This document shows, piece by piece, positions 1 through 4,902 of a stretch of DNA of 6,638 nucleotides (positions are counted from its first letter, which is position 1; each line of letters begins with the position of its first letter). The stretch is from an uncultured Eubacteriales bacterium (GTDB taxonomy: Bacteria; Bacillota_A; Clostridia; Oscillospirales; Oscillospiraceae), in the NCBI GenBank assembly GCA_949747935.1, contig CATKHE010000114.1, positions 1 to 6,638 on the forward strand, read 5' to 3'. The notes beneath the pieces are model-generated. The model worked only from the letters and a program-made list of their open reading frames with translations, made no database searches and was not told where the DNA came from. Made by a program: the position numbers and the translations under genes.

Positions 1-339
1 ACCCTTGGACTGATTCCAGCCCAGCAGCTCGTTCTCCAGGCCCTCGGCCTTGCCGTCCAGATACCGGATGCGGGCACGCACCGCCATCTCGGCGGGATCA
101 GCCCCCTCCCGCATGGTGGGGAACTGAAGTTCCACCTCCTCCGGAACATTCTGAGACGCCCCCCGGTGAACGGTGGGCACCTTGTCAACAGGCGGCACCG
201 GTGCGGTCACAGCACGGGAAACCGGGCTAACCGGCTCAGTACTGCCAGGATTGGCGTTTCGGCCCGCATTCCTGTTTTGGTAGACAGAATAGTAAGCGCT
301 TATGCCGCTATAGCCTCCATAGGCGCCAATGGCTGACAT
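1..339 (-). CDS. Hypothetical protein, 5' part only (runs off left edge)
   Basis: An open frame of 113 codons starts at ATG 337-339 and continues without a stop to the edge of the window. The start is supported by AAGGAG at 348-353, eight bases upstream, and by a sigma-A-like promoter just beyond. The first 25 residues are rich in Gly, Ser and Tyr (MSAIGAYGGYSGISAYYSVY). Residues about 26-60 are Pro/Val/Ala-rich and look disordered. From about residue 70 the sequence becomes charged and helix-like, including DPAEMAVRARIRYLDGK. No signal peptide or membrane segment is visible. I do not recognise the family. I have only a vague, unverified recollection of a similar DPxEMAVRxRI segment in clostridial proteins whose later part is Cys-rich and protease-like, and the part that could show this lies outside the window. 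It follows dpaB on the same strand but has its own promoter, so it is probably a separate unit. Confidence 0.75.
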   Translation of the reverse strand, partial: MSAIGAYGGYSGISAYYSVYQNRNAGRNANPGSTEPVSPVSRAVTAPVPPVDKVPTVHRGASQNVPEEVELQFPTMREGADPAEMAVRARIRYLDGKAEGLENELLGWNQSKG

Positions 340-375
340 TGCGGACACTCCTTTCCTGATGATACTCACATGTTG

Positions 376-404
376 ATTATACTAAATTCTCTTTCTCAAT
401 ACAA
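376..404 (-). promoter_or_regulatory. Sigma-A-type promoter for the hypothetical gene at the left edge
   Basis: On the minus strand a perfect TATAAT (-10, 376-381) lies 17 bases downstream of TTGTAT (-35, 399-404; 3 of 6 matches to TTGACA). Initiation would fall near 369, leaving a leader of about 30 bases before the ATG at 339, with the Shine-Dalgarno inside it. The spacing and the exact -10 make this a good candidate although the -35 is only moderate. Confidence 0.65.
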
Positions 405-409
405 GGGGA

Positions 410-541
410 TTATGAAAAATTTCCGGCCAGTCTGGGTGTACTGCGGTACATCCGTCTTTCATCCTTACCGGTCGTGGTATACCTCAGATCACGGCCCTTT
501 GGACAAATAAAGCAATCATATCTGCCAGCCATTTTCATCAT
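410..541 (-). pseudogene. Probable IS1182-type transposase fragment (relic)
   Basis: A 43-codon minus-strand frame reads ...AGRYDCFICPKGRDL, then RYTTTGKDERRMYRSTPRL, and stops at 410-412. The order Y-D-C-F/Y-I-C-P, then a TT-x-(R/K)-(D/E) patch, then Y-R/K-S-x-P is what I associate with the Cys-rich segment near the middle of IS1182-family transposases (a YDCYICP-like motif, then TTNREGYREYKS, then CxxCP). The expected following CxxCP and SQCT segments are missing, a stop lies just upstream of the frame, and no ribosome binding site precedes it. I read it as a decayed internal piece of a transposase and not a gene. The homology is from memory and rests on about 35 residues. The fragment ends only a few bases from the -35 of the next gene's promoter. 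Confidence 0.45.
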
Positions 542-591
542 CCGGATTTATTTTACCATGTCCTCCACCTGATTTAAATGATTTTATCAAG

Positions 592-617
592 AAACAGTAT
601 CAAAAGATGGCCTGTTT
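592..617 (-). terminator. Weak candidate terminator downstream of dpaB
   Basis: Nine bases past the dpaB stop, the minus strand can form AAACAG/CTGTTT with a short inner ATC/GAT helix around a TTTT loop. The stem is AT-rich, is interrupted by unpaired bases, and lacks a real T-run on the minus-strand side, where CTTGATAAAATC follows. A T6 run is present on the plus-strand side (615-620), so the structure would work better in the opposite direction. No better terminator for dpaB is visible before the next promoter. Confidence 0.25.
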
Positions 618-625
618 TTTGAGTT

Positions 626-1204
626 TTATGCCCTCAGCAAAACTGGCTGGAGCTGCCGGCCGGCCAAGGCGGCGGAGGCGGCGTCGGCTACCTGGGAGAA
701 GTCGGCCACCAAGGAGGTGGGCTTTTTCTCAAAATCGTCCTGCCCGAAGGGGACGAAGTAGATGTATTTCCGGGGCAGCAGGGTGCCGATGCTGGCGGCG
801 GAGGCGGCCAGTCCGTCGTTGGTGGAGGGGGCAATGAGCACCGGGCGCTCGTTGCGCAGATGGGCCTTGGCCGCCATGGTGACGCTGGTATCGGTGACCC
901 CAGCGGCCAACTTGCCCAGGGTGTTGCCAGTGCAGGGGCAGATGATGAGCAGATCCAGGAGCTTCTGCGGGCCGATGGGCTCTGCATCCTTGACGGTGGA
1001 AATCACCCGGCAGTCGCAGATGCGCTCCATCTCCCGCATCAAGTCGTGGGCCTTACCGAAGCGGGTGTCGGTGTCCGCTGTTGCCTCAGAGACAATGGGC
1101 ACTACCCGGGCAAACCGGGCTTTCACCCGCTCCAGTGCCTCCATAGCCCTTGCATGTGTACAGAAGGACCCGCACACGGCGAATCCAACAGTTTTGTCTT
1201 CCAA
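626..1204 (-). CDS. dpaB: Dipicolinate synthase subunit B
   Basis: This is the flavoprotein-like subunit which, with DpaA, converts the product of DapA in the lysine branch into dipicolinate. In Bacillus subtilis (spoVFB) this happens in the mother cell late in sporulation, and dipicolinate is then loaded into the spore core. With the TTG start the protein has 192 residues; B. subtilis SpoVFB has about 200. Family landmarks are the N-terminal GFAVCGSFCT strand-loop (about 6-16), TRFG (about 47-50), AEPIGP (74-79), CPCTGNTLGKLA (90-101), RPVLIAPSTND (about 120-130) and FVPFGQDDFEKKPTS (150-164), ending with QLQPVL. The frame could be extended to GTG 1229-1231, but that codon has no Shine-Dalgarno and sits just after a hairpin. 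The TTG at 1202-1204 has AAAGGA eight bases upstream and gives an N-terminus like that of known homologues. It lies 63 bases after dpaA on the same strand. The identification is firm; the start is probable. Confidence 0.95.
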   Translation of the reverse strand: MEDKTVGFAVCGSFCTHARAMEALERVKARFARVVPIVSEATADTDTRFGKAHDLMREMERICDCRVISTVKDAEPIGPQKLLDLLIICPCTGNTLGKLAAGVTDTSVTMAAKAHLRNERPVLIAPSTNDGLAASAASIGTLLPRKYIYFVPFGQDDFEKKPTSLVADFSQVADAASAALAGRQLQPVLLRA

Positions 1205-1210
1205 AGAAAT

Positions 1211-1220
1211 CTTCCTTTCT
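1211..1220 (-). promoter_or_regulatory. Ribosome binding site that decides the dpaB start
   Basis: The minus strand reads AGAAAGGAAG here, with AAAGGA at 1213-1218, eight bases before TTG 1204-1202. The in-frame GTG at 1231 lies upstream of this site and has no purine-rich stretch of its own. The site therefore favours TTG as the initiation codon. Confidence 0.6.
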
Positions 1221-1236
1221 ATCGGGAACACGGCAG

Positions 1237-1255
1237 GGGCGCACGGTGTGCGCCC
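1237..1255 (-). other. Perfect intercistronic hairpin between dpaA and dpaB
   Basis: GGGCGCAC and GTGCGCCC form an uninterrupted 8-base-pair stem with a three-base loop (ACC in the transcript), 12 bases after the dpaA stop. No T-run follows on the minus strand, so it is not a standard terminator. It could be an RNA processing or stability element, or it could keep translation of dpaB from starting upstream. Its role is inference; the pairing is directly visible. Confidence 0.6.
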
Positions 1256-1267
1256 TTCCGGAGAGGA

Positions 1268-2143
1268 TCAGAATCCAATCTCCCGCAGCATATTATAAAT
1301 AGTGTCCTTGATAGCGGCCCCCGCCGTCACCGGGGCCACCTTGCCGGGGAGGGCCAGGGCCCAGATTACGGTGAGGCCCATCTCGCCGGCGGCCCTCAGG
1401 TCCACCCCCCCCGGCTTGGAGGCCAGATCCAGAATGAGACATTCAGGCTTTAAGTCCTCCAGTTCCGCCCGGCCCAGTACCTGGGCGGGGACGGTATTGA
1501 CGATCAGATCATAGCCGCACAGCCAGCCCTTCAGATGGCTCAGCTGTTCTCCGCCAAAGCCCATAGCCTGGGCCCAGGCCAGCTGGTCGTACCTCCGGGC
1601 AGCCACGCTCACCTTTGACCCCAGCGCCTGGAAGCGCTGGGCGGTGAGTCGGCCCACCCGGCCGAAGCCGATGACCAGTGTTTTAGAGCCATGAATGGTA
1701 ATGGGCAGATGCTCCATGGCCAGCTGAACGGCCCCTTCCGCCGTGGGGACGGCGTTGGCCACCGCCAGCTCCTCCCGGGCAAAGTAGTCGTGGATGGTCA
1801 GTCCCCGTTCCTTGGCCAGTCCATAGACCTCCTGGCTGATTCGGCCGCCGCAGAGAAACTGATGGGGGGCCAGCTGGTCCAAAACAGGCGTCAACGGATG
1901 CTCCAGCAGGGAGAGGGGGGTGTTGAGCAGTCCATTTTCTGTGGTCACGGTGAGGGGAAAGATTACACAGTCCGCTTTCTCTGCCCGGCGCAGCGTGACC
2001 TCGGGGGTGAGGCCAGGGATAGGCTCCTGGGGTTCCCCCAGGGCATAGGTATGGACGGTGTGGCCGTCCTCGGCCAGCAGCTGGGCCAGTTTGGCCTGCC
2101 GCAGGTCGCCGCCCACCACCCAGATATTCAGTTCATGTTTCAT
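1268..2143 (-). CDS. dpaA: Dipicolinate synthase subunit A
   Basis: This is the NAD(P)-binding subunit of dipicolinate synthase (SpoVFA in Bacillus subtilis) and the partner of DpaB. It has 291 residues; the B. subtilis protein has about 297. The N-terminal dinucleotide-fold motif VVGGDLRQ is at 9-16. A second fold, ITIHGSKTLVIGFGRVG, covers about 148-164 with the Rossmann motif GFGRVG at 159-164. Then follow NTVPA (216-220), LILDLASKPGGVD (236-248) and ALPGKVAPVTAG (264-275), all matching the family. The ATG at 2141-2143 is preceded by GGAGGT at 2148-2153. The frame stays open for 45 more codons upstream, but these have no family similarity and cross the likely promoter, so they are not coding. 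dpaB follows on the same strand, which makes a dpaAB operon. In Bacillus this operon is mother-cell, sigma-K controlled, and a matching promoter candidate lies upstream here. Confidence 0.95.
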   Translation of the reverse strand: MKHELNIWVVGGDLRQAKLAQLLAEDGHTVHTYALGEPQEPIPGLTPEVTLRRAEKADCVIFPLTVTTENGLLNTPLSLLEHPLTPVLDQLAPHQFLCGGRISQEVYGLAKERGLTIHDYFAREELAVANAVPTAEGAVQLAMEHLPITIHGSKTLVIGFGRVGRLTAQRFQALGSKVSVAARRYDQLAWAQAMGFGGEQLSHLKGWLCGYDLIVNTVPAQVLGRAELEDLKPECLILDLASKPGGVDLRAAGEMGLTVIWALALPGKVAPVTAGAAIKDTIYNMLREIGF

Positions 2144-2187
2144 AATTACCTCCAGGACCGCCGGTCGCAGGGCGGCGGGTTCTACCC

Positions 2188-2216
2188 CATTGTATGGAGC
2201 AGGGAGGAAGGAGGTG
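2188..2216 (-). promoter_or_regulatory. Candidate sigma-K-type sporulation promoter for dpaAB
   Basis: The minus strand has CACC (2213-2216), then a 16-base spacer, then CATACAATG (2188-2196). The Bacillus sigma-K consensus, as I recall it, is an AC-centred -35 and a CATAnnnTA -10 spaced about 16 bases apart, so this agrees at all positions but the last. CATACAAT also equals the sigma-E -10 consensus, but no sigma-E ATATT-like -35 is present at the right distance. Initiation near 2181 would leave a leader of about 38 bases. That leader holds a 6-base-pair hairpin (CCGCCG/CGGCGG, 2158-2178) and the dpaA Shine-Dalgarno. The known sigma-K control of spoVF supports the reading; the motifs are short, so chance cannot be excluded. 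Confidence 0.5.
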
Positions 2217-2296
2217 CAGAGAGAGGCCGCTGATATGCAGTATGGACGCTTCGTCCTGTGAAAGAGGGAATGCATCATCGGTCAGATGATATAGAA

Positions 2297-2336
2297 CTAA
2301 TATTTTACATGAAACATCGCCCAGCCTACCTCCTTT
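2297..2336 (-). other. Orphan Shine-Dalgarno with a six-codon reading frame
   Basis: AAAGGAGGT (2328-2336), a near-perfect match to the 16S rRNA 3' end, is followed after ten bases by ATG (2315-2317) and a six-residue frame, MFHVKY, ending at TAG 2297-2299. It lies between the chemoreceptor terminator and the dpaA promoter. No sigma-A promoter is evident upstream of it. It could be a decayed gene start, a minimal leader peptide, or chance. Nothing in the six residues suggests a function. Confidence 0.25.
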
Positions 2337-2393
2337 GGGCGTTCAAGAAGCGGAAGGGGGTGTTCGCCGGGACAAAAGCTGGATTTGAGTCAA

Positions 2394-2427
2394 CGAAGCC
2401 GGGCGCCCCAATGGGCACCCGGCTTCG
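2394..2427 (-). terminator. GC-rich hairpin, probable terminator of the chemoreceptor gene
   Basis: Twenty bases past the chemoreceptor stop, two 15-base arms (CGAAGCCGGGTGCCC and GGGCGCCCGGCTTCG) pair fully, with one G-T wobble, around the loop ATTG. The stem is very stable, but the T-run after it is poor (TTGACTCAAATC on the minus strand). Termination is the natural reading from its position. It may depend partly on other factors, or act as a 3' stabiliser. Confidence 0.65.
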
Positions 2428-2447
2428 GGCTGAAAGAGAGGGAATGC

Positions 2448-4427
2448 TCAGCTTCTGGCGAGGGTGAAACGGTCCACCAGCTGCTTCAGGCTGGCGGCCT
2501 CGGCGGAGAGCTGCTCGCTGGCCGCGGCGCTCTCCTGGGCGGTTGCGCTGTTGGTCTGAACCACAGCGGAAATCTGGTCGACCCCCTCCGTAACCTGGGC
2601 GATGGCGGCAGTCTGGCTCTCCACAGCCTTCACCACAATGTCCATCTGGGTGGTCACATGGCCGGCGAAGAAGCTGGTGCGCTCCAAGGCCTCGGTGACA
2701 TTGGTCACCGCCTGGCTGCCCTCGGTGACGGCGGCAATGGAGCTTTCAATCAGCTCCTTGGTAGCCTTGGCCGCCTCGTCGGACTTGGAGGCAAGGTTGC
2801 GGACCTCATCGGCCACTACGGCGAAGCCTTTACCTGCGGAGCCCGCCCGGGCCGCCTCCACAGCGGCGTTCAGGGCCAGAATGTTGGTTTGAAAAGCGAT
2901 GTTTTCTATAGCGGCGATAATCTTGGATATCTCCTCGGAGGAGCTGGAGATTTTCTCCATAGCGGTGTTCAGGTCCTTGACATACTCCATACTGGTGCCC
3001 AGCTGAGCGCCGGCCTGCCCCACGAACTGACCGGCCTCCTCGGAGGCGGAGGCGGTCTTCTGTGCGCTGGCGGAGATGTCGGTAATGGTAGCGGCAAGCT
3101 GTTCCACAGCGCTGGCCTGCTCCATGGAGCCTTGGCTCAGGGTCTGGGCACCGGTGGAGACCTGCCCACTGGCAGAGGATACCTGACTTGCCGAGGCGTC
3201 AATCTGGCGGATGGTGTTGCTCAGCTCCACCTTGAGAGTGCGCATGGAGCGCAGGATGCCTTGGAACTCGCCGACATAGGCGCTGTGGTGGGAGGACTGG
3301 ATGTCAAAGTTCTGATTGGCCATCTCAGTGAGCAGGTAACCGATGTCGTTGATAATAGTGTTCAGACCTGACACCAGGTCCGCTGTGGAGCGGGTCAGCA
3401 CCGCAGTCTCGTCCTGACCGGTGACCTGGGGAACCGGCGACTGAAGGTCGCCCGCCACCAGCAGCTTCATCCGCTCAGCGCAGGCCCGCATGGGAACGCT
3501 GATATTGCTGGAGAGCTTCATGGCCACTACGATAGATGCCAGAATAGCGGCTAAAATTACCGCAATGTTGATAATCATGCCAAAGTATGTATCGGCCAGG
3601 TAGTCCGTCTTCAGAGCGGTTACGGCCACGCTCCAACCGTCGGTTCCGCCCACAGGGGCATAGGCCGCGAAGCGGTGCCCGTCGGCGGCACGGAAGCTGC
3701 CGAAACCGTTCTCGCCCCGGCGCATGGCCCCGTGAATGGCGGCCAGCTCGTTCAGAGAGGAGTCACTCTGGGCCTCCCGCTCCACGTTCTGGGTGGTGAT
3801 GGTGTCCAGGGTCACGTCAGCAATGGTATCGCCCGATTTGTTGATCATATAGGCCCGGCTGTTCTGACTGACCTGAATAGAAGACACGATATTGTTTAAA
3901 AAGGTCTCAGGCGGTACGAAATAGACCACGCCCACAATCCGGCCGCCCTGGATCCCGTCGGCATAGAGGGGGGCCGCCACCATGATGGACAGCTCTCCTG
4001 TGATTTTGCTGATTAGTGGTTCGGAGACGTAGACCGTCCCCTTCATGGCCTGCTGCACATACTCCCGGTCGGAGTAGTCTTTGCCGTCAAAGATACTGTA
4101 GCCGTTTGAACCGATGATGTTGCCCCGTTGGAAACCGTGCATCCGAACACGCTCGTCGATGATGGCCTGCTTCTCCGCCACGGGCACGGCGAGATCAGAC
4201 AGCTGGGGGATACAGCCTGTATCCATCGCCACATTTTTATAGGCGGTCAGTTCCTGCTCAACCCGCTCTGCCGCCAAGACTGCTGTTTGACTCATTATCT
4301 GGTCCACCGTGGCAATGGTGCTTTTGTAATTCAGTGTGATGCTGAATGTTCCAACTGTGACCATCGCAATCAGAACTGTTGCCATCAGACACACCGTGAT
4401 CTTCTTGCGGATACTGTTCATCTTCAT
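2448..4427 (-). CDS. Methyl-accepting chemotaxis protein with dCache sensor domain
   Basis: This is a 659-residue membrane chemoreceptor. A short basic N-terminus leads into TM1 (about 11-33). An extracellular double-Cache region follows (about 36-275), including [14 protein letters not shown] and [19 protein letters not shown] at about 118-150. TM2 is at about 283-304, a HAMP-like linker at about 305-360, and a long cytoplasmic coiled coil carries the signalling tip at about 508-548 ([20 protein letters not shown], then [19 protein letters not shown]), which contacts CheA and CheW. The ligand is unknown. The classical dCache amino-acid-binding pattern with RxWY is not met, since REYV stands at the equivalent place, so I would not assign an amino acid. 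The C-terminus ends FTLARS with no NWETF-type CheR-tethering pentapeptide. The ATG has GAGGT nine bases upstream; a second ATG two codons later is possible. It has its own promoter, diverges from the aro operon, and no che or flagellar genes are next to it. Confidence 0.95.
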   Translation of the reverse strand: MKMNSIRKKITVCLMATVLIAMVTVGTFSITLNYKSTIATVDQIMSQTAVLAAERVEQELTAYKNVAMDTGCIPQLSDLAVPVAEKQAIIDERVRMHGFQRGNIIGSNGYSIFDGKDYSDREYVQQAMKGTVYVSEPLISKITGELSIMVAAPLYADGIQGGRIVGVVYFVPPETFLNNIVSSIQVSQNSRAYMINKSGDTIADVTLDTITTQNVEREAQSDSSLNELAAIHGAMRRGENGFGSFRAADGHRFAAYAPVGGTDGWSVAVTALKTDYLADTYFGMIINIAVILAAILASIVVAMKLSSNISVPMRACAERMKLLVAGDLQSPVPQVTGQDETAVLTRSTADLVSGLNTIINDIGYLLTEMANQNFDIQSSHHSAYVGEFQGILRSMRTLKVELSNTIRQIDASASQVSSASGQVSTGAQTLSQGSMEQASAVEQLAATITDISASAQKTASASEEAGQFVGQAGAQLGTSMEYVKDLNTAMEKISSSSEEISKIIAAIENIAFQTNILALNAAVEAARAGSAGKGFAVVADEVRNLASKSDEAAKATKELIESSIAAVTEGSQAVTNVTEALERTSFFAGHVTTQMDIVVKAVESQTAAIAQVTEGVDQISAVVQTNSATAQESAAASEQLSAEAASLKQLVDRFTLARS

Positions 4428-4488
4428 TTTTCCTGCACCTCAATTTTTAATCACTGAACTGCGCGTATAAGCTAATAAGGCCATTCTT

Positions 4489-4518
4489 ATTATAGGAGTT
4501 GAAACGCTTACTTGTCAA
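4489..4518 (-). promoter_or_regulatory. Consensus sigma-A promoter for the chemoreceptor gene
   Basis: The minus strand carries exact TTGACA (4513-4518) and exact TATAAT (4489-4494), separated by 18 bases. Initiation near 4482 gives a leader of about 55 bases. No sigma-D-type flagellar promoter (TAAA-N15-GCCGATAA) is seen in the 288-base region 4428-4715 shared with the aro operon. The rest of that region between the two promoters is AT-rich and holds no gene. Confidence 0.85.
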
Positions 4519-4652
4519 TGATTTCCTACTATTTTGCAGTTTTATTTAAGGAGGTTTGAAGGGATAAAACAGAATTGGTCTCTAAAAGACGATAACAGAT
4601 AAAACGCATAAAAATTGTTAAAAATATTTGATCTATTTATAGAAATTGACAA

Positions 4653-4681
4653 TTCACTTTTCCCCGGCAAAGTGGTATGCT
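4653..4681 (+). promoter_or_regulatory. Promoter of the aroF-tyrA operon (extended -10)
   Basis: TTCACT (4653-4658), a 17-base spacer and TATGCT (4676-4681) form a moderate sigma-A promoter. It is strengthened by TGG directly before the -10, an extended TGn element. A-rich and T-rich tracts upstream (about 4600-4645) could act as an UP element. A perfect TTGACA at 4646-4651 lies 24 bases from this -10, which is too far to be its normal partner. Initiation would be near 4688, placing the leader-peptide start about 28 bases into the transcript. Confidence 0.6.
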
Positions 4682-4715
4682 TTTTACAACTTTCGAACGG
4701 AGAGGAATACGCCCT

Positions 4716-4814
4716 ATGACTAACGCCATCCGCAGCTTTTACAGCTATTTTTTCGGCTTTACCTGCTTTAAGGGTAAGGCTTGTTTCGGTTTGGCTGGAA
4801 AAGTGGGCGTATAA
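4716..4814 (+). CDS. Aromatic-rich leader peptide of the aroF-tyrA operon
   Basis: A 32-residue frame starts at ATG 4716-4718, preceded by GGAGAGGA (4699-4706) at good spacing, and ends at TAA 4812-4814. Residues 8-18 read FYSYFFGFTCF, so seven of eleven are Phe or Tyr. The whole peptide has six Phe, two Tyr and no Trp. It sits between a promoter and an intrinsic terminator upstream of DAHP synthase and prephenate dehydrogenase, exactly where an attenuator leader peptide would be. By analogy with the pheA and trp leaders of enteric bacteria, ribosomes would stall on these codons when charged Phe- or Tyr-tRNA is scarce and so prevent termination. Four of the six Phe codons are TTT, whereas aroF itself uses five TTC and two TTT. 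The later part of the frame (residues 26-32) doubles as the RNA segment that switches pairing partners. It is too short for routine gene calling. Confidence 0.85.
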   Translation: MTNAIRSFYSYFFGFTCFKGKACFGLAGKVGV

Positions 4815-4871
4815 GTTTGGTTTTGTTAAACCATCTGAATGACCCGCGGCCGAACCGGCCGCGGGTTTTTT
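4736..4871 (+). promoter_or_regulatory. Ribosome-mediated Phe/Tyr attenuator with alternative RNA pairings
   Basis: Segment 1 (4736-4747, covering the codons for Phe8, Tyr9, Ser10 and the start of Tyr11) is complementary to segment 2 (4792-4803), with ten Watson-Crick pairs, one G-U and one mismatch over 12 positions. Segment 2 and the bases after it can instead pair with segment 3, the 5' arm of the terminator: 4792-4796 with 4848-4852, and 4803-4807 with 4843-4847, leaving a six-base bulge. Segment 3 otherwise pairs with segment 4 to make the terminator. A ribosome stalled on the Phe/Tyr codons would cover segment 1, free segment 2 and favour read-through. A ribosome reaching the stop at 4812 would cover the end of segment 2 and allow termination. 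An extra small hairpin, TGGTTT/AAACCA (4818-4833), lies between. The 2:3 helix is weaker than the terminator, so its exact form is uncertain. Confidence 0.75.
4842..4871 (+). terminator. Intrinsic terminator of the aro attenuator
   Basis: An 11-base-pair, nearly all-GC stem (ACCCGCGGCCG with CGGCCGCGGGT) closes a three-base AAC loop and is followed by a run of six T (4866-4871). It lies between the leader-peptide stop and the aroF ribosome binding site, so it would abort transcription of aroF-tyrA unless an alternative structure forms. Confidence 0.95.
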
Positions 4872-4902
4872 GCACCAGACACCAATTTAGGAGGAAACCG
4901 TT

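Noticed and set aside
2144..2278. 45-codon N-terminal extension of dpaA to an upstream ATG
   Set aside because: The extra residues have no family similarity, the true start has GGAGGT directly before it, and the extension overlaps the likely promoter.
2385..3371. Long open frame of 328 codons on the plus strand
   Set aside because: It lies antisense inside the chemoreceptor gene, is rich in Gly/Leu/His with no recognisable domain, and arises from GC-rich codon bias in the real gene.
4548..4556. Strong AAGGAGGT ribosome binding site on the plus strand
   Set aside because: The only nearby start (TTG) is followed by a stop after three codons (TTG AAG GGA TAA) and no longer frame exists, so it is probably chance in AT/purine-rich intergenic DNA.
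4646..4651. Perfect TTGACA as the -35 box of the aro promoter
   Set aside because: It is 24 bases from the best -10 (TATGCT), and the sequence 17 bases downstream (AAAGTG) is not a -10. TTCACT at 4653-4658 has correct spacing.
4688..4902. T-box riboswitch or TRAP-type control of the aro operon
   Set aside because: No T-box antiterminator sequence (TGGNACCGCG-like) and no series of GAG/TAG repeats is present. A translated aromatic-rich frame explains the leader better.
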